Assembly: GCF_000242455.2 (NCBI RefSeq)
Contig: NC_019892.1
Span: 5,218,744 to 5,282,743 of the forward strand
Reading direction: 5' to 3'
Length of the DNA stretch: 64,000 bases
Source of the DNA: Singulisphaera acidiphila DSM 18658
GTDB lineage: Bacteria > Planctomycetota > Planctomycetia > Isosphaerales > Isosphaeraceae
Shown: one piece after another, positions 42,316-51,435 of the stretch
Layout of the letters: each line of letters opens with the position of its first letter
How positions within the stretch are numbered: the first letter of the stretch is position 1
Notes under the pieces: model-generated
The model's input: the letters and a program-made list of their open reading frames with translations, nothing else
What the model was told of the DNA's origin: nothing
Database searches by the model: none
Position numbers and translations under genes: made by a program

Positions 42316-42951
42316 CTATGCCCGGAAGGCGCGGATGTCGGTGAAGAGGCGGTCGAGCAGGCGGGAGCTTTTGCCCCAGTCGAAGTACTGGCCGCCGATC
42401 TTGGTCGCGGCATCGACCTGGGAGCGGTCGCCGAGGTCGGTGAGGGTGACGACCAGCGTCCCTTGATAGACCAGGAGATCCGGGGGGATGGCGGCCTCGA
42501 TTACGCAGCCGTCGCTGGCCTGCTCGACCTCCTTCATCTCGAGCCCGAGCGCGGTCAGCGAGCAGAGGGTGGCGACGGTCGCATGGCCAATCGGGGCGCT
42601 CACGACTTCGGAACGTGTCTTGCCTGTCTTGATGCCAAGGCGGGTGAGCAGCGGAGCGGCGATGGAAGCCACGTCGCCGACGGCGATCCCGTAGTTGAAC
42701 TTGGCCAGGTGCTTGTCGTAGAACTTGATGAGCTGCTCGCCCGAGACCCGCGACCCTGACTGCTTGGCGGCATCCTTCAAGAGCGCCTGGACTTCCGGGT
42801 GGGCGATCAAGCGATCATGGCGGGCTTCCCGCGACCAGTCGGCGGGGGGCTCGACGGCCTGGGCCGTCGCTGGGCCTGGCGGGGAGAGCTTCGTGCCGCA
42901 TTCCACGCAGAATTTGCCGCCGCCTTTCGTGCCGCATTCCGGACAAAACAT
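42316..42951 (-). CDS. Zinc-ribbon protein
   Basis: 211 residues from ATG 42951 with GGAGGGG eight bases upstream. The N-terminus MFCPECGTKGGGKFCVECGT holds two CxxC pairs, a zinc ribbon. The rest is a soluble alpha/beta domain (VEQASDGCVIEAAIPPDLL, GTLVVTLTDLGDRSQVDAAT). It is probably a cytosolic planctomycete-type protein of unknown role. Confidence 0.75.
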   Translation of the reverse strand: MFCPECGTKGGGKFCVECGTKLSPPGPATAQAVEPPADWSREARHDRLIAHPEVQALLKDAAKQSGSRVSGEQLIKFYDKHLAKFNYGIAVGDVASIAAPLLTRLGIKTGKTRSEVVSAPIGHATVATLCSLTALGLEMKEVEQASDGCVIEAAIPPDLLVYQGTLVVTLTDLGDRSQVDAATKIGGQYFDWGKSSRLLDRLFTDIRAFRA

Positions 42952-43705
42952 CGTCCCCCTCCATGGTTGACCCCGGCGTTCTCTCCGGCCCACGTCGGCC
43001 AAAGGGAGAGTGGGTGCGTTCCCGATCATAGCGGGTGACTTCTGTTTCGGCGATGGATCTGTATTTTTCAGCCCCGGAGGGGCGACCGTTAATAGCCAGG
43101 TGTGAAACCCCTGGAAATACGGAAAACTCACATGAGAATTTCATTGCAGCCCCGGAGGGGCGACCGTCAGAGGTGTAGGTCTCGCTCTAACGGTCGCCCC
43201 TCCAGGGCTGCGGAACACTCATATGTCGAACATTTCCCAGGGGTTTCACCCCTGGCTAGAAACGGTCGCCCCTCCGGGGCTGCCCAATACACGCGTGCTT
43301 GTGCAGATATTCGAGATCGTTTTTCCGTCGAGGCGGTTACCGGTAGGGATTTGTTTTTTTGCCAGCCCCGGAGGGGCGACCGTTTTTAGCCAGGGGTGAA
43401 ACCCCTGGAAATATGGAAAACTCACATGAGAATTTCATTGCAGCCCCGGAGGGGCGACCGTCAGAGGTGTAGGTCTTGCTCTAACGGTCGCCCCTCCGGG
43501 GCTGCGGAACACTCATATGTCGAACATTTCCCAGGGGTTTCACCCCTGGCTATTAACGGTCGCCCCTCCGTGGCTGAGGATCGCTCATATATTGAATCAT
43601 TTCCAGAGGTTTCACCCCTGGCTATTAACGGTCGCCCCTTCGGGGCTGCACTATGCCTGCGACTTCAGGCTCAAGGCCATCCGACGGTAAACCACGGTCA
43701 CTCCA
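42952..43705. repeat. Cluster of GGGGCGACCG hairpin repeats in two long copies
   Basis: Units with CAGCCCCGGAGGGGCGACCG and its inverse CGGTCGCCCCTCCGGGGCTG alternate with TGAAACCCCTGG motifs between about 43060 and 43660. Two segments (about 43103-43290 and 43397-43570) are near-identical, including CATGAGAATTTCATTGCAGC, showing a local duplication of about 190 bp. No gene; ORFs here are translations of the repeat. Confidence 0.85.
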
Positions 43706-44635
43706 TCAATCGAGATTCGCACCCAGCAGGTCGGCGAGCCGATAACCGGCGAGGATGACGCGGCGTTCGGCAGCGGCCTTGGCCTTGTCGAGATAGCCGT
43801 TCGGGAGCACCTCGGCCTGGGGCTTTGTCGATCCGCCTTGCAGAGGTCCTCCGTTCCCGTCCGAGTAGGCGACGTCTCTGGCGGTGTCGAAGCTTTCGAC
43901 GCTGCACCACTTCAGGAAATCCTTCTCGGCGATCTCGCTCAAATCGCTCCGCTGAAGTCCTGTCCGTTCCCGCAACTCGGTCGCCGTGTTCCGCACGGTT
44001 TGGAAGTTCTGGGAGCCGATGATCAAGCCGTCCCAGAGCTGGTGGAGGCTGATGGTGCCGCCATTGGCTTTTGGCTTGATGAAGAAGCGTGTGCCTCCGC
44101 GATCGCCGATCGGATCCGGGAACTGGGCGGTCACGAGCTTGACGGAGTGCAGCGGTTGGTGGACGTCGCCCACGAGGTGGAAGATCCAGCAGAGGGCGAC
44201 CGCTTTCTCTGAGTCAGAAGCGTCATTGTCCGCGAGGGTCGCCATGTTCTCGTCGAAAGCGACCAGGATCGAATCCCCCACGGGGATCGCGGGGGAACCG
44301 GTGGCTCCTGGCTTGAGCGGGATATTGACGAAGTGATGGCTCGGTCGGTCGTACGTCGTGCCTCGGGCGTCGTCGGGCCATCGTGCGGCCTGCATGAACA
44401 AGAACAGGTCGCGATCCTCGGGCGCGATCTCCAACCGATTGATCAGGTCGTTCCAACGATTGATGTCCGGGTGCTTCTTGAGGATCGCGACCACCTTCGC
44501 CAGCGTGGCCGGGTCGTTCTTCTTCAGCTCGGCGTAGGCGATGGCGCCGGTGACCATGTGGCCCGGCTTGTTCCAAGCGTAGGCGGGCAACGCCAGGAAT
44601 ACGAGGGCTGCAAAGGTGAGAGCGATGCGACGCAC
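43706..44635 (-). CDS. S1/P1-type zinc-dependent nuclease
   Basis: 309 residues from GTG 44635, with GGGAGG seven bases upstream and a signal peptide ending LPAYA|W. The mature N-terminal Trp (AWNKPGHM) coordinates zinc in this family, and the His/Asp ligands are visible in PGHMVTGAIA, ARWPDDAR, HHFVNIP and HLVGDVHQPLH. The later DRGGTRFF and LHQLWDGLI complete the pattern. It should be a secreted single-strand nuclease/3'-nucleotidase. ATG 44653 is an alternative start. Confidence 0.9.
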   Translation of the reverse strand: MRRIALTFAALVFLALPAYAWNKPGHMVTGAIAYAELKKNDPATLAKVVAILKKHPDINRWNDLINRLEIAPEDRDLFLFMQAARWPDDARGTTYDRPSHHFVNIPLKPGATGSPAIPVGDSILVAFDENMATLADNDASDSEKAVALCWIFHLVGDVHQPLHSVKLVTAQFPDPIGDRGGTRFFIKPKANGGTISLHQLWDGLIIGSQNFQTVRNTATELRERTGLQRSDLSEIAEKDFLKWCSVESFDTARDVAYSDGNGGPLQGGSTKPQAEVLPNGYLDKAKAAAERRVILAGYRLADLLGANLD

Positions 44636-44793
44636 GGAGGGGCCTCCCTTCATGAAATCTTTACATGTCTAGATCGCCGATGTGACGGCTCCCGAAGCTT
44701 AAGCGGGCTGGCCTTGGAACGCAACCAGGGACCCGCCACAAAAAAACGCTGTGGGTTAACGACGCGGACATGGCAGGGCGGGCCGCCTCACAA

Positions 44794-45696
44794 TCACAAC
44801 CCTCGGACGAACATCATCGTCCGGTCCTTGCGAATCCTTCTGCCGTGCGGGGACGTCTCGAACATCAGGTCGTCTTTCTTGCCGTCGTGGTTCTTGCCGT
44901 TCGAGAGGAAGTGGCCAATCTCATGGGCCAGGGTCTCCACCATCCGGGGGAACTCGCTGGGCTGCTTCCACTTCCGGGAATAAATGATGGTCTGGTCGCC
45001 AAGAGTCATTCCGTTGCCGTCATCGACCCCGAAATTGGTCAGATAGACCATCAGCTCCGCCCCTGGATTGTTGCCGAAGAAGCGCAGCTCGGTCCTGGTC
45101 TTGGCGTTTTCGAGATTGACCGGCCCCGGTGGGAGCGTGATGGGGGTGCTCCCCTCCGCGCCGTCGAACTCGCCCAGCCACTTCAAGGTGATGCCGGCCT
45201 GGTCGAAAATAATTCTGTTTGCTTGCTCATTCAGCACCCGGGTGTCCCACTTCTCAGCAAAGAGGAGGCGGTAGTAGGCAATCGGTACAGTCCGCTGCTT
45301 CACCACGTCCACGAGCAGGCGCGCCGCCGGCTTGCCCGTCTTGGGGTCGCTTGCCTGGACCTCGTAAGACCCGACCCGCCACCCACGTAGGACAACAATC
45401 TGGTCGGTGGGGCTGAGCCGCTTGCGCTCGATCGCCAGGCCCGCGCCGCCGTCCTGTGAGGCTTTCGCCCCCTCGATGACAGCGGTATGCCGCCTTTCGC
45501 TACTGCTACTGCCAAGGGGAGCGGGAGTTGGGGGAGGGGGCGGCCCGGAGCCACCGGTCACGGTGAACTCCAACTGATCGTTGCCCTGAATCAGTTTGAC
45601 TTCGCGGGTCAGCCCTTGCGGAACCATTTGCCAAGGCGCATTGGAATCCGCGCCGTCGAAACCCATAAAGTCCACGACTTGCACGAATGCAGCCAT
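44794..45696 (-). CDS. HExxH zinc metallopeptidase-like protein
   Basis: 300 residues from ATG 45696. The catalytic motif TLAHEIGHFLSNGKNHDGKK is near residue 263, in the matrixin-like form H-E-x-x-H with a further His, followed by DDLMFETS (Met-turn). Before it lie a proline-rich linker (SGPPPPPTPAPLG) and a beta-rich domain. There is no clear signal peptide, so secretion is uncertain. Confidence 0.78.
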   Translation of the reverse strand: MAAFVQVVDFMGFDGADSNAPWQMVPQGLTREVKLIQGNDQLEFTVTGGSGPPPPPTPAPLGSSSSERRHTAVIEGAKASQDGGAGLAIERKRLSPTDQIVVLRGWRVGSYEVQASDPKTGKPAARLLVDVVKQRTVPIAYYRLLFAEKWDTRVLNEQANRIIFDQAGITLKWLGEFDGAEGSTPITLPPGPVNLENAKTRTELRFFGNNPGAELMVYLTNFGVDDGNGMTLGDQTIIYSRKWKQPSEFPRMVETLAHEIGHFLSNGKNHDGKKDDLMFETSPHGRRIRKDRTMMFVRGL

Positions 45697-46595
45697 CGGA
45701 GAACTTCCTTTTGCTGGTTGTTTCGTCGTACCAACGCGTGAGGCGTCCTGGCCTGGCGGTGAGAGGGAGGCGGTGAGAGCCTTCTTTTCCCGACGACTCC
45801 CGAATGATGCTACGACGGTAGTCCTTGCCGGTGACGCCAGCAGGTACGGCCGCAAGGATTTTGTTCAACGAATATCTTGGAGCCAGCGCTCTGTGCGTCG
45901 TGGACGGAGCACGAACACGTGCGGAATGAATCGCTTGTGTCGATTTGGCCGCTTCCGTCATCGGTGACCGGCAACGCTTACGCTTCGGGGTAGCCTGTTT
46001 CTCGGCTCCAGCCTTGTCGTCCGTCAAAGCCTGAATTTACAGCGGTTTACCCACGAGTTACACTCGCCAGGGGCATGGCTGCCATTGCCAGCCCCGAAGG
46101 GGCGACCGTTTCTAGCCCAGGGCGCGAGCCCTGGGGCCTTCTCGAAGCCGTGCGCCATTCCTCCCCTCGCGCCCGGCCGCCTGGGTGCCACGGGTTGTAC
46201 CCAACCCGTGAGCCAAAAACCTGGGCTATCGTTCACGGGTTGAGTACAACCCGTGGCACCCAACAGCGATTGTATCACCGCGGTCGCCCATCAGATCAAT
46301 CAAAGAAAACCGAGACCAACGGCTTAGCCCAGGGCGCGAGCCCTGGGGCCTTCTCGAAGCCGTGCGCCATTCCTCCCCTCGCGGCCGGGCGGGCCGATGG
46401 CCCGCCCGGCCGCGATGGGGGATCGGTTGTGTATCGGGTATGTTTTTACGTGAATTGTATCCAGGGGCTTGTGTCTATGGATATCGACGGTCGCCCCTCC
46501 GGGGCTACAAGGAATCTGCCGACCACGATCCCCTGGCCGATCAGAGCCTAACGTTCTCTTCTCTGGCCCGCGAACTCCCGCCAGGAGCCTGAATC
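45697..46595. repeat. Repeat mosaic
   Basis: CAGGGCGCGAGCCCTGGGGC plus the following bases to CCCCTCGC appears twice (about 46113-46171 and 46325-46383). Between them lies a CACGGGTTG-family hairpin block (46181-46327) that recurs exactly at 48318-48464. A further GGTCGCCCCTCCGGGGCT unit is at about 46490. The first 350 bp hold nothing clear. Confidence 0.75.
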
Positions 46596-47153
46596 TCAGG
46601 GGGAGGGCTTCTCCACGATCAAGCCGAAGTGGTAGGAGCAGCAGGTAAGCGGCTCGTATCGGACGAAGCGTAAGCCAGCCTGTTCGCTCCATGCGCGGCA
46701 TTGCTCGGGACGCGGGCGAATCGCCAGCGACGGGCCGCGTGGAGTTTCAATGTCGCTTCGCCAGTGGATGATGCCGACCTTCCCGCCCGGCGCGAGAATC
46801 CGGCGGGCTTCGTTCAGCAGGCTGACTGGGTCTTCGACGTGGAGGATGTTGAAGAGCATGACGTAGTCGACGCTGTCATCGGCGAGCCCCGTGCCATCTC
46901 CGATGAAATCGCGCTGCTCGACAGTGACGTTCGCAAGGCCGGCGGCTTTGGCCTTCGCTTCGGTGGCGGCGATCATCGCGGGGTCGATGTCGTAGGTGAG
47001 GACCGGGCCCTTCGCAAGCCGTGCGGCGGGGATGGTGAAAAGGCCGTAACCGCAGCCGAACTCCACGAGCCCTCGCTGGGATTCGGCACAATCAAGCTGC
47101 TCGACCACGCAGGAAGAGTTGAAGAAGGATTCCCAGTACGCCTCATCGGGCAT
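46596..47153 (-). CDS. Class I SAM-dependent methyltransferase
   Basis: 185 residues from ATG 47153 (MPDEAYWESFFNSSC). The SAM-binding site is GLVEFGCGYGLFTIPAARLA (motif I), then TYDIDPAMIAATE (motif II acidic Asp) and FNILHVEDPVSLLNEARRIL plus PGGKVGIIHW. ATG 47174 is an alternative. Target unknown; the short length suggests a small molecule. Confidence 0.85.
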   Translation of the reverse strand: MPDEAYWESFFNSSCVVEQLDCAESQRGLVEFGCGYGLFTIPAARLAKGPVLTYDIDPAMIAATEAKAKAAGLANVTVEQRDFIGDGTGLADDSVDYVMLFNILHVEDPVSLLNEARRILAPGGKVGIIHWRSDIETPRGPSLAIRPRPEQCRAWSEQAGLRFVRYEPLTCCSYHFGLIVEKPSP

Positions 47154-47520
47154 TCCGCTTTCTCGGCCCTTCATGGAATCACACTCGCGAATGAAAATAC
47201 TGCTGTCCCCCTGGGCAAGCCTAACGGATCGATCGGGCGTCGGTCAAATTCTTCTCGGGTCGGGTTTGATTCCATCCGCGTCTGCCAGAGTGTGTGTGGG
47301 CTTCGTTTGTCCGTGGGGCGGAGGGGATTCTCCACTTTTGGAATGGAGCTGGGGGCCCGTCTGCCAGATCTCTTGCCCTTTCGCCCTGGCCTCGTTTGGG
47401 ATCGCCAGCGAGAAAAAGCGCGAAAATTAAAAAAGAATTCTCTTGAAATTTGACTCAAGACATAAGAAAACGTAAAACGTGTCGAATTGGCCGTTGTTTC
47501 TTTAACGAGGAAATTGTGCC
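47154..47520. other. Intergenic region, nothing clear
   Basis: About 370 bp between the divergent methyltransferase and lectin-like genes. The right part is A/T-rich (AAAATTAAAAAAGAATTC near 47423), typical of promoter DNA, but no clear -35/-10 pair was identified. Confidence 0.4.
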
Positions 47521-47844
47521 ATGAGTACTGTGAAACCAGCCGTGCACACTTCGGAGCACAAGATTCCGGAGCTCGGCTCGAAGCATGGAGCGATGGTCCC
47601 GGGGGATGCGCTCGAGTTTCAGGGCGGGGCTGCGAACAAAAACACGGGGACCTTGCAGATCAACTTTCCGAGAGCGTTCGCTCACCCGCCTGTCGTGACA
47701 ATATCCCCCTATTGGGCCGGCCAAGGACAGGAGGTAGGGCACACGGATACGTTGAGCAGCGTAACCACCACGGGGTTCACTGTTGTGAGTGCCAACCAGG
47801 CCGCCAACTACTACGTGATGTGGCTTGCTGTTGCCAATAAATAA
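47521..47844 (+). CDS. H-type lectin-like small beta protein
   Basis: 107 residues from ATG 47521, with GAGGAAA upstream. The central TLQINFPRAFAHPPVVTISP follows the H-type lectin/phage-tail beta pattern (F-x-x-P-F/A-x-x-P-P-V-V), and TTTGFTVVSANQAANYYVMW ends the fold. There is no signal peptide. Followed by a terminator. Confidence 0.6.
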   Translation: MSTVKPAVHTSEHKIPELGSKHGAMVPGDALEFQGGAANKNTGTLQINFPRAFAHPPVVTISPYWAGQGQEVGHTDTLSSVTTTGFTVVSANQAANYYVMWLAVANK

Positions 47845-47876
47845 GCGGGTCCGGGATCGACCCTGTCGGCCGATAA

Positions 47877-47924
47877 GGCGACTCCTCCGGGGCCTTTCAC
47901 ACGCCTCGGAGGTCGCCGCCTTTT
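47877..47924 (+). terminator. Rho-independent terminator of the lectin-like gene
   Basis: GGCGACTCCTCCG pairs with CGGAGGTCGCC, followed by GCCTTTTA, about 30 bp after the stop codon. Confidence 0.6.
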
Positions 47925-48317
47925 ACGCCCGCTATTCTGTCGCTTTGGCCCGGACCGGGAACCCTGTCGAAGCCTGAACGGACGCAGGACGGCAGGAATC
48001 AGGCAATATGGAGGAGCAAGGGGACGGAACGTATTTCCCCTCTTTGAGAATGGAGCAACAGCGGCTTACCGTCGGCTGGCACTTGGGCTTGGGTCGCGGG
48101 CATCCCGTCGATTTCTGGGAGCCCCGAAGGGGCGGCCGTCAATAGCCAGGATCGCAATCCAATGGGTGCAATTTAAGAAAGAATGTATGTGTTGTATTTG
48201 TGTTATCCCCTCCACAGCGGGGAGAGTGGCGCATGGCATCGAGGAATTCCTCAGGGCTTGCGCCCTGAGCTAAGCACCTGGACCTGGTTTTTCTTTGCAT
48301 TGAATCATGTGCAAGCC

Positions 48318-48464
48318 CTGGGTGCCACGGGTTGTACCCAACCCGTGAGCCAAAAACCTGGGCTATCGTTCACGGGTTGAGTACAACCCGTGGCACCCAA
48401 CAGCGATTGTATCACCGCGGTCGCCCATCAGATCAATCAAAGAAAACCGAGACCAACGGCTTAG
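48318..48464. repeat. Exact 147-bp copy of 46181-46327
   Basis: Identical from CTGGGTGCCACGGGTTGTAC to GAGACCAACGGCTTAG, including the hairpin. Flanks differ on both sides. Confidence 0.85.
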
Positions 48465-48623
48465 AAACGGTCGCCCCTCCGGGGCTGGCAAAGGCCGCCG
48501 GGCCGCTCCGGCGAAACCTGACCTTCCGAGACAGGCTCTAAAAAAATAGGCCACGGACGGCGGGGCCGTTCGACCCGAAGTTCGGGCTCATTTGGCCTCA
48601 GCCGGCACTCCGCACTCCACCGG

Positions 48624-48959
48624 TTAGTAGGGCTCCGGCGGATCGGGCGGGACGGGGAGCCAGGGGCGTTCCGCAGCGCGCTTGTATCGGACGGACATGG
48701 TGTAATGCCAGAGTTCCTTGCGTGCCCTGTGCCTGGACACGGTCTTCAGGTCGCGATCCAGGACGGACGGGACGCCGAGGAAATCACCCTCCGAGGTGAC
48801 CGGGCCGGAGATGACCAGAGACAGCCGGCTGCGATGGCTCTCACTGATGGCGTGAAAGCGCCTGGCCCGTCGCGACATCCACTGGTGTAGCCCCAGCAGT
48901 ATTCCCACGACCGCGACGGCGACCAGAATCCCTCGCATGCGGAACCGGAAGCGTGGCAT
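48624..48959 (-). CDS. Small single-helix membrane protein
   Basis: 111 residues from ATG 48959, with GGAG upstream. The N-terminus MPRFRFRMRGILVAVAVVGI is basic followed by one transmembrane helix, then a charged soluble part ending KRAAERPWLPVPPDPPEPY. Same general type as 35926-36234. Function unknown. Confidence 0.65.
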   Translation of the reverse strand: MPRFRFRMRGILVAVAVVGILLGLHQWMSRRARRFHAISESHRSRLSLVISGPVTSEGDFLGVPSVLDRDLKTVSRHRARKELWHYTMSVRYKRAAERPWLPVPPDPPEPY

Positions 48960-49393
48960 TGGTGAGCTCCAACATGAGGTTGGGCTGATGGTATCAGGTT
49001 CCGCGTAGGAATTCTCCTGGGCGATGCCTCCGGCCCGCGTGCTCTCGGGGGCCCATCGCCGGAACGCCCCGCTACGCGGCCCTGACGCCGAGGGCCGCCA
49101 TGCCCCCGATCGTACGCGGCGCGTCCATTCCCTCCAAGCCGGTGGCAAGGCGTCGATCCGCCCCATGAGGCCGTCGCCTGGATCGGAATCGTTCCCAAGG
49201 CCGATCCTCTTGCAATTGGTGTTCCTTGATGCGTTGTTGTCCGCAGCTCAATAATGCGGGCGACCGAAAAATTAGGCTGGACGATTGACTTGTTTCAAAT
49301 AGTCATAACAATGGATTCGACCGATAAATCGATCCGGCGGTTTTGTCGGGTGGAAGATCTCGGTGGTTCCTTCTTATTAGAGGAGTATGCTCG
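48960..49393. other. Intergenic region, nothing clear
   Basis: About 430 bp between divergent genes; the right part is A/T-rich (GACTTGTTTCAAATAGTCATA near 49284). Promoters for both directions are expected, but none is certain. Confidence 0.4.
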
Positions 49394-49813
49394 ATGTCGC
49401 GACAGCATGGGATTCTGGGTGCCTTGGCGACGGCCTGCCTACTGGCGACTTCTTGGGGAATCGCTTACGGGGCCGAGCACGAATTGGGACGACTCGAACG
49501 GATCGTGAAGAGTGGCGAGTACACGGCCGCAAGCGGCGATCTGGTCGAGATTTCCGTTCCGAGTAACCCGTCGACCGGACCGAGCAACCCGGCGGCCAAG
49601 CTCAAGGTCTCCGTCCACGGGGACCACCTCAAGAAGGTCGGCGTGTATTTCGCCCCGCCAGCCAAGCCGCTCCCAGGGGCCCCAGGCGAGATCCGCGCCT
49701 ACCTCACGGCTCACGGCAACGGGACATCCAAAGTCACCGTAACGCCGATCAGCGGATCGGGCCAGGAGGGAACCCCGCTCGAAATCACGCTGAAGGTCGC
49801 CAAGGGGGAATAA
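49394..49813 (+). CDS. Small secreted beta-rich protein
   Basis: 139 residues with a signal peptide (MSRQHGILGALATACLLATS to YGAE) and GAGGAG upstream. The mature domain (GDLVEISVPSNPSTGPSNPA, EIRAYLTAHGNGTSKVTVTP, LEITLKVAKGE) looks like a protease-inhibitor I42/chagasin-like or immunoglobulin-like fold, which is a guess from the S-N-P-S-T-G phrase. Followed by a terminator. Confidence 0.7.
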   Translation: MSRQHGILGALATACLLATSWGIAYGAEHELGRLERIVKSGEYTAASGDLVEISVPSNPSTGPSNPAAKLKVSVHGDHLKKVGVYFAPPAKPLPGAPGEIRAYLTAHGNGTSKVTVTPISGSGQEGTPLEITLKVAKGE

Positions 49814-49894
49814 AGCCGAATGGCGACGAAGCCGGGCGTTCCTCGATCGTGACGCCGCCGCCATGATAAGCCGCCCGGCTGACGTTCGGAATGA

Positions 49895-49935
49895 GAGGGG
49901 GGGCTGATGCCAGGCGTCGGCCCTCCTCTTTTTTT
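49895..49935 (+). terminator. Rho-independent terminator
   Basis: GAGGGGGGGCTGATGCC pairs, with G:U pairs, with GGCGTCGGCCCTCCTC and is followed by seven Ts. It ends the gene at 49394-49813. Confidence 0.75.
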
Positions 49936-49937
49936 GT

Positions 49938-50085
49938 AAGCGCTCGGTAGTTGGTGCGCGCATCTGAATTCGACGGAGATCGCTCAAGGCCGCCAGGACA
50001 CCCGATCTACCAGTTCAGGCCGTAAACTTCCTTCCCAATACAGCGTTCCTTGCCCAGATTCGCGCACCAACTGCCGAACGCTAGG
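49938..50085. repeat. Inverted-repeat (MITE-like) element of about 148 bp
   Basis: The left arm AGCGCTCGGTAGTTGGTGCG and onward to TCTG is inverted in the right arm (CAGATTCGCGCACCAACTGC and onward to AACGCT), about 28 bp with a few mismatches. There is no coding sequence inside. One arm recurs at 13988-14021. Confidence 0.7.
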
Positions 50086-50141
50086 CTTTTTTTTCTTCCG
50101 GGACGCTTCAATGTGTCTACGGCTTCGCCAGAGCAAATTGT

Positions 50142-50627
50142 TCAGTCCGCGCAAGGGTCCATCGCTCTCACCTCGACCCCCAAGGCTGTTGCAATTTTCG
50201 TCAGGGTCAAGTTTGTCGCGGTGTACTCCGCGTTCTCCAGGCGGCTGACGTGACTCTGAGGAAGCCCAGCCTTCTCGGCCAACTGCTTCTGAGTCCAACC
50301 CAAGTCACACCGCAGTTTGCGGATCGCTTTCCCGACGTGCTCGGCCCATGTCTTCGAGCTTGGCGACATTGCCGCCGAGTCATTCAACGGCAATGGCCTC
50401 GTCGTGACCGGGACCTGGGCCAAGATCTCCTCCATGGCCCGCTGAACACTCCGCTGATCCTCAGGGGTCTCCGCCTTCTGCCATTCCTGCAGTAACTCGA
50501 AGAGGTCGTCGCGGTCGGCCTTCGGCAGCGATCCGATCCGGTCGATCAGGATCGACAGCGCCAGGAGCGCCGGCTTCACAGCTTCAGGCAGCTCGCTGTA
50601 AGTCTCGCCGATTTTTTCGGTCAACAT
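50142..50627 (-). CDS. XRE-family HTH protein, antitoxin-like
   Basis: 161 residues from ATG 50627 with AGGCG upstream. The C-terminal XRE domain (about residues 98-150) reads LGWTQKQLAEKAGLPQSHVS then RLENAEYTATNLTLTKIATA. The N-terminal half is helical and acidic (TYSELPEAVKPALLALSILI, RDDLFELLQEWQKAETPED). It lies 33 bp downstream of a four-repeat CRISPR mini-array and 305 bp downstream of a RelE/HigB-like gene, all read leftward, matching the toxin-first order of HigBA pairs. It is thus a likely antitoxin and repressor. Confidence 0.8.
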   Translation of the reverse strand: MLTEKIGETYSELPEAVKPALLALSILIDRIGSLPKADRDDLFELLQEWQKAETPEDQRSVQRAMEEILAQVPVTTRPLPLNDSAAMSPSSKTWAEHVGKAIRKLRCDLGWTQKQLAEKAGLPQSHVSRLENAEYTATNLTLTKIATALGVEVRAMDPCAD

Positions 50628-50660
50628 GGCATCGCCTCGATGAAAGAGTCTCATTCATCG

Positions 50661-50903
50661 GCTTCAATGGGGCCACGACTCGGAAGCCGGGGCAGACTAC
50701 TCGCGATGTTTGTCCAGTCGCCACTGAATGGGCTTCAATGGGGCCACGGCTCGGAAGCCGTGGAAGACAAGGTATTGCGAGCCGTGCTTTCACACTGACG
50801 CCGCTTCAATGGGGCCACGGCTCGGAAGCCGTGGAAGATATTCTCACGACTGCTCAGGTTCCTCAGACTTCAATGGGGCCACGGCTCGGAAGCCGTGGAA
50901 GAC
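50661..50903 (-). CRISPR. CRISPR mini-array of 4 repeats, 3 spacers, inside the toxin-antitoxin locus
   Basis: 37-bp repeats at 50661-50697, 50732-50768, 50803-50839 and 50867-50903 separate spacers of 34, 34 and 27 nt. The shared core is CCACGGCT, loop CGGA, AGCCGTGG. The left repeat is degenerate (loses the stem through ACT and GGGG changes); the right repeat starts A instead of G; the third repeat ends in T. By matching the large array's orientation, it should be read leftward, in the same direction as the toxin and antitoxin genes. No leader is seen, so it may be transcribed from the toxin promoter. Confidence 0.9.
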
Positions 50904-50931
50904 AGCTCCTTCGATGTCGGCAAGTTGCGCC

Positions 50932-51354
50932 TCAACGGGAGTCGGCCTGCAAATAGAGTCGTTTTCGCCGTCGCATCGTGATTTTGTCTCCCATGGGAGT
51001 GGCACCATCGTTCTCTTTCTTGATGGCGCCTAAAATGACAATTGTTCGCATTTTCTTGTGAATGAAGAAAAAAATGCGTGTATTCATCCTTCTAAGGATG
51101 CCTCCCTTGTCACGGAGTTCGTAAAAATCCTCGATGGGCCGGACGTCAACCGTTTGGCTCTGGCTGGCTTCATCCTGACCGGCTAACTCGCGAAATTGGG
51201 AGGCGAGGTGGCAATACTGGTCGGCATTGAGAAACCCCATCGCTTCAGCAAAAGCTTGCTCAAGGATCTCGACGTTCCACTTGTATCCCGGAGGCGGCCC
51301 TCCCCCTTCCTTGACGCCGATTTTGACTGGCTTTCGTTGTGACTCATCCGCCAT
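50932..51354 (-). CDS. RelE/HigB-like (Gp49-type) toxin
   Basis: 140 residues. The C-terminal half carries the toxin signature: DFYELRDKGGILRRMNTRIF then FFIHKKMRTIVILGAIKKEN and TPMGDKITMRRRKRLY, with the K-K-E-N-D-G-x-T-P turn of RelE-superfamily planctomycete toxins. Such enzymes usually cleave mRNA on the ribosome. ATG 51354 (MADESQRKPVKIGVKEGG) is the likely start; an ATG at 51372 and a GTG at 51414 are in frame. It ends 28 bp before the CRISPR mini-array. Confidence 0.75.
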   Translation of the reverse strand: MADESQRKPVKIGVKEGGGPPPGYKWNVEILEQAFAEAMGFLNADQYCHLASQFRELAGQDEASQSQTVDVRPIEDFYELRDKGGILRRMNTRIFFFIHKKMRTIVILGAIKKENDGATPMGDKITMRRRKRLYLQADSR

Positions 51355-51435
51355 GGTTGGTCCCCAAGCCATTCCGAATGCGCTCAACGCCTTCGGCATC
51401 ACAGAAGTGGGCACTCGTCCTTTATTTCGTCTCTT

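Larger units (their letters stand above)
47845..48623. repeat. Repeat-rich intergenic region
   Basis: Holds the terminator at 47877, a GGAGCCCCGAAGGGGCGGCC unit near 48118, the exact 147-bp block 48318-48464, a GGTCGCCCCTCCGGGGCTGG unit near 48470 and a GCGAAACCTGACCTTCCGAG motif near 48511. No gene was seen. Confidence 0.6.

Noticed and set aside
43102-43758. Two plus-strand ORFs with repeated LQPRRGDRQRCRS segments
   Set aside because: Translations of the GGGGCGACCG hairpin repeats.
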